This document shows, piece by piece, positions 15,987-24,983 of a stretch of 50,826 nucleotides of DNA. Numbering within the stretch: position 1 is the first letter of the stretch; the number at the start of each line of letters is the position of its first letter. The notes under the pieces are model-generated. The model saw only the letters and a program-made list of their open reading frames with translations. It did no database searches and was not told the origin of the DNA. The DNA lies in contig CAZXDO010000006.1 of the NCBI GenBank assembly GCA_964639325.1, positions 1 to 50,826 on the forward strand, read 5' to 3'. A program made the translations under genes and the position numbers. The stretch comes from DATGCT01 sp964639325. GTDB taxonomy: Bacteria; Patescibacteriota; Minisyncoccia; UBA6257; GWB1-50-10.

Positions 15987-16520
15987 ATGAAAAAAATAAT
16001 TTTAATAGTTGTAATTATTGCCCTTGTTATCTTCGGTATATATTATTTTAACTCAGTTAAAAAAGAAAAAATTACTGAAATATCAAGTTTTGAGGAATGT
16101 GTTGAAGCCGGATATCCGGTTATGGAAAGTTACCCTCGAAAGTGCCAAGTTCCGGAAGGAGATCTTTTTTCAGAATATATCGGCAATGAATTTGAAAAAG
16201 TTGATTTTATATTTATAAACAATCCTCGCCCAAACCAAGAAATATCAAGTCCTCTTAATATTTCCGGAGAAGCTAGAGGATACTGGTATTTTGAAGCTGA
16301 TTTTCCAATAGAGCTCCTTGATGAAGACGGAAATGTTATAGGAACCGCAATTGCTTCTGCCAAAGATGATTGGATGACAGAAGATTTTGTTGAATTTGAG
16401 GCGGTTCTTGAATTTGAAAAACCTGAATCGCAGAAAGGCACCCTAATCCTTAAAAAAGATAATCCTTCAGGTCTTTCAGAAAACGATGACGAATTGATTG
16501 TTCCTGTGAAGTTTAATTAA
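15987..16520 (+). CDS. Exported protein with Gmad2-like immunoglobulin domain
   Basis: A 177-residue protein: N-terminal membrane helix (residues 3-21), a short cysteine-bearing motif ECVEAGYPVMESYPRKCQVP (a conserved two-cysteine unit that would form a disulphide), then an Ig-like domain of about 95 residues with the pattern SPLNISGEARGYWYFEADFPIELLDEDGN and a WMTEDF turn, which resembles the Gmad2 domain of bacterial spore-germination and other exported proteins. The cell-surface function is unknown. It is followed after eight bases by another small exported protein with a GTG start. Confidence 0.65.
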   Translation: MKKIILIVVIIALVIFGIYYFNSVKKEKITEISSFEECVEAGYPVMESYPRKCQVPEGDLFSEYIGNEFEKVDFIFINNPRPNQEISSPLNISGEARGYWYFEADFPIELLDEDGNVIGTAIASAKDDWMTEDFVEFEAVLEFEKPESQKGTLILKKDNPSGLSENDDELIVPVKFN

Positions 16521-16528
16521 AGCTAAGC

Positions 16529-17155
16529 GTGAAAAAAACTCTTATCTTCATAATAATTGCAGTTTTAATAGTAGGAGGCCTTTATTTGATAAATCTTATT
16601 AATAATGAAGAAACAGACACCTCCGAAGAAGCTAAAGTTACTATCGCCGGTGAAGTTTTTGATATAGCAATGGACAACCGAATGATTTCTGTTACAAGAG
16701 AAAACAGTCCTCTTAGTAATTTTTTTGGTATAACCGTAAAAGATGATACAAGTTATTTTAACCAAAGCGGAGAAAAGATAACTTTTGAAAATATAGAAAA
16801 AGGCGACCTTATTTTTTCTGTAGGTAAAGGTGATGAAAATAATCTAACTTCCGACAGAATTATTCTTGTTAAAGAAAATTTAGAAATATTTTCTGAGACA
16901 GGGAATATAAGCATTAACGCTCCCGGTAGTGAACCGGGAATTGTTTACCTTGTTTACGAAAAGCCCGGCGCTCCGGCAAATAGCACCATCCTTAAAATGA
17001 CTGATTTTAGTATTTGTGATATGAGTCAAGATAATAAATCATGTTCTAATTTTAGAAACAATCCCAATTTTTATATAGGAGAAAGAGTTTCTGTTTACGG
17101 AACAAAAGAAGGAGATCTAGTTAATATTATTTATATTAAATCTGTTTCTGATTAA
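16529..17155 (+). CDS. Membrane-anchored protein, OB-like repeats (unknown)
   Basis: A 208-residue protein starting with GTG. The N-terminal hydrophobic helix (about residues 4-24) is followed by two similar beta-rich stretches, one near residues 35-110 (TIAGEVFDIAMDNRMISVTREN ... EKGDLIFSVGKGD) and one near 118-205 (ISINAPGSEPGIVYLV ... GERVSVYGTKEGDLVNIIYIKS), a pattern seen in small surface domains of the DUF5666 type. Resemblance is by eye and weak. It lies eight bases after the Gmad2-like gene and is closed by an intrinsic terminator at 17182-17211. Confidence 0.5.
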   Translation: MKKTLIFIIIAVLIVGGLYLINLINNEETDTSEEAKVTIAGEVFDIAMDNRMISVTRENSPLSNFFGITVKDDTSYFNQSGEKITFENIEKGDLIFSVGKGDENNLTSDRIILVKENLEIFSETGNISINAPGSEPGIVYLVYEKPGAPANSTILKMTDFSICDMSQDNKSCSNFRNNPNFYIGERVSVYGTKEGDLVNIIYIKSVSD

Positions 17156-17181
17156 GGAACTAGGTTTGTAATTTTTTAAAG

Positions 17182-17211
17182 AAAACAGCTCAATAGTTTT
17201 TGAGCTGTTTT
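17182..17211 (+). terminator. Intrinsic terminator (AACAGCTCAA type)
   Basis: AAAACAGCTCAA (17182-17193) pairs with TTGAGCTGTTTT (17200-17211), 12 bp perfect, 3' arm ending in T. Same stem as at 4558-4582. Confidence 0.85.
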
Positions 17212-17261
17212 ATATTGCCAATACGCAAATTGGCTGATATAGTGAGTGTAATCAATGAACT

Positions 17262-18512
17262 ATGAGACAATCTAACCTTTTCTTTAAGACACAAAAAGAT
17301 GATCCTAAAGGCGAGTTAGCAGTAAACGCCAAGCTTTTAATTAGGGCTAAATTTATTGATAAATTAATGGCCGGAGTTTTTTCTATGCTTCCTATGGGTT
17401 TTAGGGTTCGTGAAAAAATAATAAACATAATAAGGGAGGAAATGAATGCTGTAGGAGGTCAAGAGATTATTATGCCCGCCCTTCACCCTCGTTCTGTCTG
17501 GGAAGCCACTAATCGTTGGAACGGAATGAGTAGTGTTATGTATCAGTTTACAGATGAAAACGGAAAAGAATGGGGTCTTGGCCCAACTCACGAAGAGGTA
17601 ATTGCACCGTTAGCTAAATATGGTATAGATTCTTATGTTGATATGCCTAAATCCTTATACCAAATTCAAGTTAAATTTAGAAATGAAGAACGTCCCAAAT
17701 CAGGTCTTTTAAGGGGTCGGGAGTTTACTATGAAAGATCTTTACAGTTTTCATGCCGATGAAGATTCTCTTAATGAGTATTACGACAAAGTAACCGAAAG
17801 CTACCATAAGATATTTAAAAGAGTAGGTTTGGGAGATATTACTTATTTAACCTTCGCTTCTGGTGGTAGTTTTTCAAAATATTCCCACGAATTTCAAACG
17901 CTTTCTGAAATAGGTGAAGATACTATTTATGTATGTGAAAAATGTAATATTGCGGTAAATAAGGAAATTATAGACAAACAAGAAACATGCCCTAAGTGTG
18001 GCAATAAAAATCTTGCTGAAAAACGGGCTATAGAAGTAGGTAATATATTTAAACTTGGCACAAAGTTTTCCGATCCAGTTGGTTTAACTTACACTTCAGA
18101 ATCTGGAGAGGAGAAACCCGTAATAATGGCTTCTTATGGTATAGGGATTGAGAGATTGATGGGAACTATAGTAGAAATATTTCACGACGAAAAAGGTATA
18201 ATATGGCCTCAGTCGGTAGCCCCATTTCAGGTCCATCTTCTTATGATAGGGGAACCAACAGACAACCTTAAAAAATATACAGAAGAAATATATAAAAAAC
18301 TTGAAGATTCAAGCATAGAAACTTTATACGATGACAGGTCTGAAACATCGGCAGGGGAAAAATTTGCTGAAGCTGATCTTATAGGTATTCCTTGGCGATT
18401 GGTTATTAGTGAAAAAACTTTAAACGAAAACAAAGTTGAAATAAAACGGCGTGATTCTAAGGAGGAAAGTTTGGTTAGTTTAGAAGAAGCCATTAAAACC
18501 ATAAAAAAGTAA
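17262..18512 (+). CDS. proS: Prolyl-tRNA synthetase, compact form without editing domain
   Basis: A 416-residue class II synthetase; the common bacterial enzyme is about 570. Motif 1 region (MLPMGFRVREKIINIIREEM), motif 2 (QVKFRNEERPKSGLLRGREF) and motif 3 (ASYGIGIERLMGTIVE) are present, as is the C-terminal anticodon-binding domain. The roughly 180-residue INS domain that clears alanyl-tRNA between motifs 2 and 3 is missing. Where it would sit are Cys225-X2-Cys228 and Cys243-X2-Cys246, close enough together to form one zinc ribbon. Mischarged Ala-tRNA(Pro) would need trans-editing or be tolerated. Co-directional with the second mreB 12 bases on. Confidence 0.95.
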   Translation: MRQSNLFFKTQKDDPKGELAVNAKLLIRAKFIDKLMAGVFSMLPMGFRVREKIINIIREEMNAVGGQEIIMPALHPRSVWEATNRWNGMSSVMYQFTDENGKEWGLGPTHEEVIAPLAKYGIDSYVDMPKSLYQIQVKFRNEERPKSGLLRGREFTMKDLYSFHADEDSLNEYYDKVTESYHKIFKRVGLGDITYLTFASGGSFSKYSHEFQTLSEIGEDTIYVCEKCNIAVNKEIIDKQETCPKCGNKNLAEKRAIEVGNIFKLGTKFSDPVGLTYTSESGEEKPVIMASYGIGIERLMGTIVEIFHDEKGIIWPQSVAPFQVHLLMIGEPTDNLKKYTEEIYKKLEDSSIETLYDDRSETSAGEKFAEADLIGIPWRLVISEKTLNENKVEIKRRDSKEESLVSLEEAIKTIKK

Positions 18513-18524
18513 TAATTAATTATT

Positions 18525-19541
18525 ATGTTTAAAAAAGTTTTAGGTATAGATTTAGGAACCGAAACAACTCAAATATATTTAAAAGGAAAGGGAATTGTTA
18601 TTGATGAGCCTTCTATTGTTGCCTTTAATAATAGGACGAATAGGGTAATTGCCGTTGGGAAAAAGGCTAGAGCTATGATTTCTCGAACCCCTTCCCACAT
18701 TACAGCCATGAGTCCCATAGCAAACGGAGTTATTGCTGATTTTGATATGGCTAAAGAAATGGTAAGAAAGTTTCTAAAAAATAAAAATATTCCTTGGTCT
18801 TTATTTACCGATGTTGTTGTTTCTGTTCCGACTAATCTTACGGAAGTTGAAAGAAAATCTGTTATAGATCTTTTGAAGGAAACAGGCGTTAATAATGTCT
18901 ATCTTTTAGAACAACCCTTAGCTGCTGCTTTTTCTATCCGTTTAAATATTTTTGAACCCACTGCTTATCTTATTTTAGACATTGGAGCCGGAACATCTGA
19001 TATGGCAATAATTTCCATGAATGGAATTGTTGTTTCTAAACGTCTAAAAATTGCCGGTAATTTTTTTGACAACGAAATAATAAAAGGAGTAAAAGATGAA
19101 TTGAAATTAAATATAGGCAAACCAACAGCCAAAGAAATAAAATTAGCTGTTGGATCGGCAATACCTAGAAAAGAAAAATTAGAAGTTACCGTTAGGGGAA
19201 GGGATGTTTTAAGTGGATTGCCCAGGGAGGTAGATATAAAGGACACTATGGTTAGATCCAAGCTTTCTCAACCATTAAAAGAAATAGTCAGCGCTCTTAA
19301 GGATCTTATTGAAATTACCCCTCCGGAGCTTGTAGGAGATATATATCACAATGGTATTTATGTCTGCGGAGGAGGAAGTATGTTAAGGGGTGTAGAAGAT
19401 CTGCTTAAAAAAGAAATAGGTGTTGATGTTCATGTTATAAATGAGCCTTTGACCTGCGTTGCACGCGGGTCCGGTGTTATTGCTGAAGAGTTTGATAAAT
19501 ATTCCCATCTTTTAACTGATGCCTCGTTAAAAGAAATTTAA
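18525..19541 (+). CDS. mreB: Rod-shape-determining protein MreB (second copy)
   Basis: A 338-residue actin homologue with phosphate-1 (GIDLGTETTQIYLKGKGIVIDEP), phosphate-2 (LILDIGAGTSDMAIISMNGIV) and the adenosine motif (YVCGGGSMLRGVEDLL). It leads mreB-mreC-mreD-mrdA, the classical elongasome set, unlike the copy at 11697. The first motif has GTET where the other has GTTN, a difference near the nucleotide that may alter turnover; this is a suggestion from sequence alone. Confidence 0.95.
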   Translation: MFKKVLGIDLGTETTQIYLKGKGIVIDEPSIVAFNNRTNRVIAVGKKARAMISRTPSHITAMSPIANGVIADFDMAKEMVRKFLKNKNIPWSLFTDVVVSVPTNLTEVERKSVIDLLKETGVNNVYLLEQPLAAAFSIRLNIFEPTAYLILDIGAGTSDMAIISMNGIVVSKRLKIAGNFFDNEIIKGVKDELKLNIGKPTAKEIKLAVGSAIPRKEKLEVTVRGRDVLSGLPREVDIKDTMVRSKLSQPLKEIVSALKDLIEITPPELVGDIYHNGIYVCGGGSMLRGVEDLLKKEIGVDVHVINEPLTCVARGSGVIAEEFDKYSHLLTDASLKEI

Positions 19542-19603
19542 GTTTTTTAAAAAAACTTTTGCGATGTTTGCCTCTGGAGAAAAGTATTTAATATCTAAAA
19601 ATT

Positions 19604-20290
19604 ATGAAACCCACCACAATTATAACTACTTTTATAATAATTCTTCTTGTTGGTTTTATAGTTTTTTATGGCCAAACAAGTTTAAGTTCAACTTTTAACA
19701 ATGTAAAAGTATTTTTGGCAAGTTTTTCTTTTGCGGGGAAATGCGAAGATTGTGGATTATTAATTCAAGAAAATAAATATCTTAAATTTGAACTTCAAAA
19801 ATATAGAAACAGTAGCTCCGACGAAAGTGAAGGCGAGATAGCTAAAGTTTTTTCTCGTTACCCCTTTAATGATAGGGAATATATTGTTGTAAATCTTGGA
19901 AAAAATGATGGGATTAAGATTAATTCTCCAGTTTTAACACCTAGTAAATATCTTTTAGGTAAAGTTGTTTCAGTTTATGATAACCAATCTGAAATTGAAA
20001 CTATATTTAACCCTGAGTGGAAATCAAGCGTCGCCTTAAAAGTTCCCGAAATAAAAGCAGTGTTGAAAGGCGGGCAAGTTCCTAAGCTAGAGCTTATTTC
20101 TAAAGATTCCGAAATTAAAGAAGGTGATTTTGTTTTTAATATTTCCCCAGATTTTCCTTATGAAAAAATTATTGGAGAAGTTAAAAATATAAAAAAGAGC
20201 TCTGAAGAAACATGGTATACGGCTTTAGTTGAGATTCCTTACGGTATTGACGAAATTACAGAAGTTATCATTCTCAATGAATTTAAATGA
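19604..20290 (+). CDS. mreC: Rod-shape-determining protein MreC
   Basis: A 228-residue bitopic protein: a membrane helix near residues 5-24, a short coiled coil (ENKYLKFELQKYRN) and two beta-barrel subdomains with RYPFNDREYIVVNLGKNDGIKINSPVLT and LLGKVVSVYDNQSEIETIFNPEWKSSV patterns typical of MreC. MreC binds PBP2 in the periplasm-like space and activates it. On the short side for the family. mreD follows after 46 bases. Confidence 0.88.
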   Translation: MKPTTIITTFIIILLVGFIVFYGQTSLSSTFNNVKVFLASFSFAGKCEDCGLLIQENKYLKFELQKYRNSSSDESEGEIAKVFSRYPFNDREYIVVNLGKNDGIKINSPVLTPSKYLLGKVVSVYDNQSEIETIFNPEWKSSVALKVPEIKAVLKGGQVPKLELISKDSEIKEGDFVFNISPDFPYEKIIGEVKNIKKSSEETWYTALVEIPYGIDEITEVIILNEFK

Positions 20291-20336
20291 ACAAAACTTC
20301 TAAGCGTCGGTTCTTAAAATACAAAAATTTTGTTTT

Positions 20337-20807
20337 ATGGCAAATATGAACTCCATTACCAAAACATCAACTTTAATTTTTGTATTTGTTTTATTATTAC
20401 TTTTTCAAAGTAATCATTTTTTTGAAATAGAAAGTATTGTTCCAAACTTAACCCTCATTGCTTTCCTTATTTTATCCTTGAAAGAAAATGAAGGCTCAAA
20501 AATAGTTTTATTTATAGGAATTTTCCTTGTTGCGGTCAGTCTTTTATGGTTTTCTTTTTGGGTTTGGGGGGTAATTCTTATTTTTATTTTTGGAATTATT
20601 TCAAATTTTATTAGTAATTTTTTATCAGGAAATATTTTTATTGATTACTTTTTAGTTGTCGTTTTAGCTACTTTTCTTTTTTATGCTGTTTTTTATTTTA
20701 TTGGATCAAGTTTCTTTATTTGGTCTATTGTTTTAGGTGAGGTTTTTTATAATCTTATTTTAGGTGAGTTATTCCTCTTTCTTTTTAATGATTTTTTAAA
20801 AAAATAG
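20337..20807 (+). CDS. mreD: MreD-like integral membrane protein
   Basis: A 156-residue strongly hydrophobic protein with about five predicted membrane helices. It has little sequence similarity visible by eye, as usual for MreD; the call rests on length, topology and position between mreC and the PBP2 gene. A second in-frame ATG lies nine bases downstream of the one chosen. Confidence 0.75.
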   Translation: MANMNSITKTSTLIFVFVLLLLFQSNHFFEIESIVPNLTLIAFLILSLKENEGSKIVLFIGIFLVAVSLLWFSFWVWGVILIFIFGIISNFISNFLSGNIFIDYFLVVVLATFLFYAVFYFIGSSFFIWSIVLGEVFYNLILGELFLFLFNDFLKK

Positions 20808-20816
20808 GCTTGCATT

Positions 20817-22646
20817 ATGAAACATAAAAACGAAATAAATCTCGAAGACATTCTTTCTGATAAATTGGTTGAAAACAGCTTTCTGGAAATTCCTCTTAAC
20901 GATAAAGTTTTTAAAGTTTTTTTTGGAATAGTTATTTTAATTTTTTTAGTGATTTTTTTTCAGTTAATTAATATAAGCGTTTTTCATCACCAAGTATACG
21001 AACGAAGTGCTTTTGGTAATATTACTGAATCTGATATTGAGCCGGCTCCTAGGGGAGTTATTAAAGACCGTTTCGGAAATGTAATTGTTGACAACAAAGC
21101 CTCTTTCCACGTTTTCTTATCTCCTCGTTCTTTCCCCAAATCCTCTGAGGAAAGAAAAGAAGTTTTAAATAAAATTTCTGGAATTTTAGATATAGATCTT
21201 CAAGAATTATCAGAGGATATAGAAAATTACGATTGGCGGCTTGGTAATTTCCTTTTGGAAAAGAATATAAGCCATGAAGAGTTAATTACTCTTTCTTCCG
21301 AAGATGTTCCGGGAATAAAAATTGAATCAGGATTTACTAGAATAGCTTCTTCCTCAAAGGTATTTAGCCATCTTGTAGGAATAGTTGGTTTAGCAACCAA
21401 AGAAGATATTAAGAAAAATCCGGGTTTTGTTTTAAAAAACGAAATTGGAAAATCAGGTTTGGAACTTTTATATGACGAAAATCTCAGAGGCCAGAGCGGA
21501 AAAGAAATTGCTTACATTAACGCCCATATGGAAATTGAAGATAAAAAAGTGGTTAGTGGAGCAAAAATGGGTCAAAATTTAGATCTCTTTATAGATGCCG
21601 GATTACAGGAATATTTCTATGATCGCCTTTCAAGACAAATAAAAAATGTTGGAGGAAAAGGAGGTGTAGGCGTTGTTGTAAATCCCCAAAATGGAGAAGT
21701 CCTTTCTCTTATAAGTATTCCCGGGTTTGAAATAGGTAGTCCTGTTGATTATCTTGACCAACCTAACCAGCCTTTCTTTAATAGGGTTGTGAGTGGGTTA
21801 TATAACCCCGGTTCAACCATTAAACCTCTTCATGCTATTGCTGCCTTAGAAGAAGGTATAGTTAATCCAGAAAAGAGTTTTCTTTCTACCGGGCGGCTTG
21901 TTGTTTCTAATCCTTACAACCCCAACAACCCTTCTGTTTTTAAAGATTGGAAGGCTCATGGTTGGGTTAATTTATATTCTGCCCTTGCCAGATCAAGTAA
22001 CGTTTATTTTTACACCATTGGAGGAGGGTTTGAAGACCAAGAAGGCCTGGGTATTTCCCGCTTAAATGAGTGGTGGAAAAAATTCCGCCTTGACAAAAAA
22101 ACGGAAATTGACTTACCCGGAGAAGATTCAGGTTCGCTTCCTAATGTTAAAGAAAAAGAAGAAAAATATGGAGAACCTTGGAGGGTGGGAGATACTTATA
22201 ACGTCAGTATAGGTCAAGGCAATCTTATGATTACGCCCCTTGAATTAATAAATTACATCTCGGCTGTTGCTAACGGTGGAAAAATATATAAACTTCGTAT
22301 TGCTAAAAATCAAAAAGAAGAAATTCTTAAAGACATAAGTAAAGAAATAGAAAGTGCCTTGCCTCACGTAAGAAAAGGTATGAAAGACGCAGCCGACAAA
22401 CCGTACGGAACCGCTTATCATCTCTCAAACCTTCCTTTTGATGTTGCTGCTAAAACAGGCAGTTCTCAAGTAGGAAACGAAGAAACCAATGCCTTGTTTG
22501 TTGGTTTTGCTCCATACGAAAACCCTGAAATTGCTTTAATAGTTCTTATTGAAAACTCAGAAGAGGGAGGGTTAAATGCGGTTCCGGTAGCTAACGACGT
22601 CTTTTCATGGTATTACTTCAATCGGATGGCAAAAACCGAGGACTAA
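20817..22646 (+). CDS. mrdA: Penicillin-binding protein 2 (elongasome transpeptidase)
   Basis: A 609-residue class B PBP. A membrane helix at about residues 38-58 is followed by the pedestal domain (DIEPAPRGVIKDRFGNVIVDN) and the transpeptidase domain with catalytic Ser333-Thr-Ile-Lys336, a Ser-Ser-Asn motif (ARSSNVYFY) and Lys546-Thr-Gly. It cross-links peptidoglycan during cell elongation with the MreBCD system and a RodA glycosyltransferase, which is not in the window. A TGGTATAAT extended -10 (22649-22657) begins near its end and could drive greA. Confidence 0.95.
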   Translation: MKHKNEINLEDILSDKLVENSFLEIPLNDKVFKVFFGIVILIFLVIFFQLINISVFHHQVYERSAFGNITESDIEPAPRGVIKDRFGNVIVDNKASFHVFLSPRSFPKSSEERKEVLNKISGILDIDLQELSEDIENYDWRLGNFLLEKNISHEELITLSSEDVPGIKIESGFTRIASSSKVFSHLVGIVGLATKEDIKKNPGFVLKNEIGKSGLELLYDENLRGQSGKEIAYINAHMEIEDKKVVSGAKMGQNLDLFIDAGLQEYFYDRLSRQIKNVGGKGGVGVVVNPQNGEVLSLISIPGFEIGSPVDYLDQPNQPFFNRVVSGLYNPGSTIKPLHAIAALEEGIVNPEKSFLSTGRLVVSNPYNPNNPSVFKDWKAHGWVNLYSALARSSNVYFYTIGGGFEDQEGLGISRLNEWWKKFRLDKKTEIDLPGEDSGSLPNVKEKEEKYGEPWRVGDTYNVSIGQGNLMITPLELINYISAVANGGKIYKLRIAKNQKEEILKDISKEIESALPHVRKGMKDAADKPYGTAYHLSNLPFDVAAKTGSSQVGNEETNALFVGFAPYENPEIALIVLIENSEEGGLNAVPVANDVFSWYYFNRMAKTED

Positions 22647-22732
22647 ATTGGTATAATAATAGTAATAACTAAAAACAAGATTTTATATAAAAAAACTTGC
22701 ATTAACAATTGTTTTCCACTAATCTTTACTTC

Positions 22733-23188
22733 ATGGAAAAAACATATCTTACAAAAGAAAAATACAAGGAACTCAAAGAAAGCCTTCAACTCTTGAAAAA
22801 TGAAGAGCGCCGAAAAATAGCCAAACGCCTCAAAGAGGCTAAGGAGCTTGGTGACCTTTCTGAAAACTCTGAATACCAAGAAGCCAAAAATGATAAAATT
22901 CTTCTTGACCAAAAAATAAACAAACTTGAAGAAACTCTTCGTAATTCAGAAATTATTAAAAAATCTGATAGTAAAAAAGTACAAATTGGCTCTGAAGTTG
23001 AAATTGAAGAGGATAAAAAGAAAAAAGTTTATACTATTGTTGGGTCCAGTGAAACAGATCCTTCAAAAGGAAAAATTTCTAATGAATCACCTTTTGGAAA
23101 AAAACTTTTAGGATGTGAAGTGGGGGATAAAGTTGTTTTTGAAACTCCTAAAAATAAAAGAGTGTTCAAAATTAAAAAGATAAGTTAA
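22733..23188 (+). CDS. greA: Transcription elongation factor GreA
   Basis: I start at ATG 22733 (151 residues); a TTG at 22709 would add eight residues. The N-terminal coiled coil carries the tip acidic residues in KEAKELGDLSENSEYQEAKNDK, and the C-terminal FKBP-like domain has GSEVEIEED and SPFGKKLLGCEVGDKVVF. It rescues backtracked RNA polymerase by stimulating transcript cleavage. A 10-bp hairpin follows 25 bases downstream. Confidence 0.95.
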   Translation: MEKTYLTKEKYKELKESLQLLKNEERRKIAKRLKEAKELGDLSENSEYQEAKNDKILLDQKINKLEETLRNSEIIKKSDSKKVQIGSEVEIEEDKKKKVYTIVGSSETDPSKGKISNESPFGKKLLGCEVGDKVVFETPKNKRVFKIKKIS

Positions 23189-23213
23189 TCAAGGATTTTT
23201 TAATCAGCTAAAT

Positions 23214-23242
23214 AACCTGTCAGAAATATGGACTGACAGGTT
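23214..23242 (+). terminator. Hairpin after greA
   Basis: AACCTGTCAG (23214-23223) pairs with CTGACAGGTT (23233-23242), perfect over 10 bp but without a T-run. It abuts the repeat element beginning at 23245 and may terminate greA weakly or belong to that element. Confidence 0.5.
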
Positions 23243-23244
23243 CA

Positions 23245-23510
23245 GCCCCCAGGATTTGAACTAGAATCAATTTAGCGAAAGCAATTTTGTTAATATTCAA
23301 GGCGCGAGGAGCGTGGGGTGTTAGATAACACGCGAGCGACGAGCAACGCAGAAGATAAACAAAATTGTTCCGCCCGAAGGGAAGCAAAATAATAAGCAAT
23401 TTCTTCGTTACTCCTCGTCAATGTATGCTCCGCATACACTTTCCTCGTCGTGTCTTGAAATTGCTTATTATTTTGCTTCTAAACTTAATTCTAGTTCAAA
23501 TCCTGGGGGC
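23245..23510. repeat. 266-bp palindromic element bounded by inverted tRNA-3'-end-like sequences (M1)
   Basis: The ends are perfect 23-bp inverted repeats (23245-23267 and 23488-23510). Read outward, each end is GTTCAAATCCTGGGGGC, which looks like a tRNA T-loop, 3' T-stem strand and acceptor strand, but no matching 5' half is present. Inside are a second perfect 23-bp inverted repeat (23381-23403 with 23457-23479), a 10-bp one (about 23282-23291 with 23359-23368) and GC-rich blocks with repeated TCCTCGTC. No coding potential of note. It fills the greA-lysS gap. Confidence 0.75.
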
Positions 23511-23554
23511 GCTGTGTTATTATTGTTCTATAAATCTAATATATTTTAATAAAA

Positions 23555-24946
23555 ATGCTCGAAGATCTTATAAAAGACAGGCTTAAAAAACTTGAGAAAT
23601 ATGAAAAAGAGGCAAATCCTTATCCTTCTCGCATAAAAAGAGATTTGGTTATAAAGGATGTAATTACTTCTTTTGAAGATTTTAAAGAAAAAAGTAATTC
23701 TCTTTGTCTTGCCGGCCGAGTTAGAAGCTGGCGTGACCAAGGAGGGATAATTTTTTCTGATTTAGAAGATGCTACAGAAAAAATACAAATTGTTTTAAAC
23801 AAAGATAACATTGAAAATTTTGAACTTCTTCAAGAAACGGTTGATGTTGGAGATTTTCTTGAAGTGTGCGGTTTTCCCGGAGAAACAAAAAGAGGCGAAA
23901 AAAGTATTATGGCAAATTCAGCCAGAATGATCACAAAAAGTTTGCGTCCTTGGCCTTCTTCTTGGTTTGGACTTGAAGATTCTGAAGAACGGCACCGCCG
24001 GCGTTATCTCGACTTTATTTACAACAAAGAATCAAAAGAAAAGATTTTGATGCGTTCACATATAATAAGAGCCCTTCGAAAAAGTTTTGAAGAAGATAAT
24101 TTCATAGAAGTTGAAACTCCGGTTATTCAACCTCTCCCCGGTGGGGCTTTAGCAGCGCCTTTTGAAACACATTTTAACACTCTTGATTTAGATGTTTATT
24201 TAAGAATTGCCCCGGAACTTTATTTAAAACGGCTTCTTGTTGGGGGGTTTGAAAAGATATATGAAATAGGAAAAGATTTTAGAAACGAAGGTATTGACCG
24301 AGATCATTACCCTGAATTCACCATGCTTGAATTATATTGGGCTTACCAAAACTATGAAGGCCTTATGGACTCTTTAGAAAAGTGGTTGAAAGATTTAATT
24401 AAAGATATTGGAATAGAGAAAGTTGTTTTTGAGGATAAAGAAATAAGCCTTACCGGTAATTGGCCTAGGATAAAATACGCTGAAATTATTGAAAAATATA
24501 GCCCTGAAGACAAAGATAAAATTCATACACCTGAAATTGATGAAATCTTTAAGAAAAAAGTTCGCTCCAAAATAGAAGAACCTATTTTTATTATTGATTA
24601 CCCTAAAGTTATTTCTCCGCTTGCCAAAACCAAATCAGAAGATCCTCTTTTTACTGAAAGGTTTCAACTAATAGCCGCTAAGACCGAGCTTGTTAATGGT
24701 TTTTCTGAATTAAACAATCCATTGGACCAAAGAAAAAGAATGGAAGAGCAAGAAGAAAGGTTTAGAAAAGGAGATAAAGAAGCTTCCCGAATGGATGATG
24801 ATTTTTTGGAAGCCCTAGAGTATGGTATGCCTCCTGCTGCCGGTTTGGGAATGGGCATTGATCGTCTTGTTTCTCTTTTGTCCGGAGCTAAAAATATAAG
24901 AGAAGTAATTACCTTCACCACAATAAAGCCTAAAAATGAAAAATAA
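23555..24946 (+). CDS. lysS: Lysyl-tRNA synthetase, class II
   Basis: A 463-residue class II enzyme. The N-terminal OB-fold anticodon-binding domain (LAGRVRSWRDQGGIIFSDLED) is followed by motif 1 (EVETPVIQPLPGGALAAPFETH), motif 2 (EIGKDFRNEGIDRDHYPEFTMLELY) and motif 3 (AAGLGMGIDRLVSLLSG). Slightly shorter than the E. coli enzyme. It charges tRNA(Lys) with lysine. serS follows on the same strand after 37 bases. Confidence 0.95.
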   Translation: MLEDLIKDRLKKLEKYEKEANPYPSRIKRDLVIKDVITSFEDFKEKSNSLCLAGRVRSWRDQGGIIFSDLEDATEKIQIVLNKDNIENFELLQETVDVGDFLEVCGFPGETKRGEKSIMANSARMITKSLRPWPSSWFGLEDSEERHRRRYLDFIYNKESKEKILMRSHIIRALRKSFEEDNFIEVETPVIQPLPGGALAAPFETHFNTLDLDVYLRIAPELYLKRLLVGGFEKIYEIGKDFRNEGIDRDHYPEFTMLELYWAYQNYEGLMDSLEKWLKDLIKDIGIEKVVFEDKEISLTGNWPRIKYAEIIEKYSPEDKDKIHTPEIDEIFKKKVRSKIEEPIFIIDYPKVISPLAKTKSEDPLFTERFQLIAAKTELVNGFSELNNPLDQRKRMEEQEERFRKGDKEASRMDDDFLEALEYGMPPAAGLGMGIDRLVSLLSGAKNIREVITFTTIKPKNEK

Positions 24947-24983
24947 AGAATTAAAAATAATACTATTAACCATTAACTAATTT

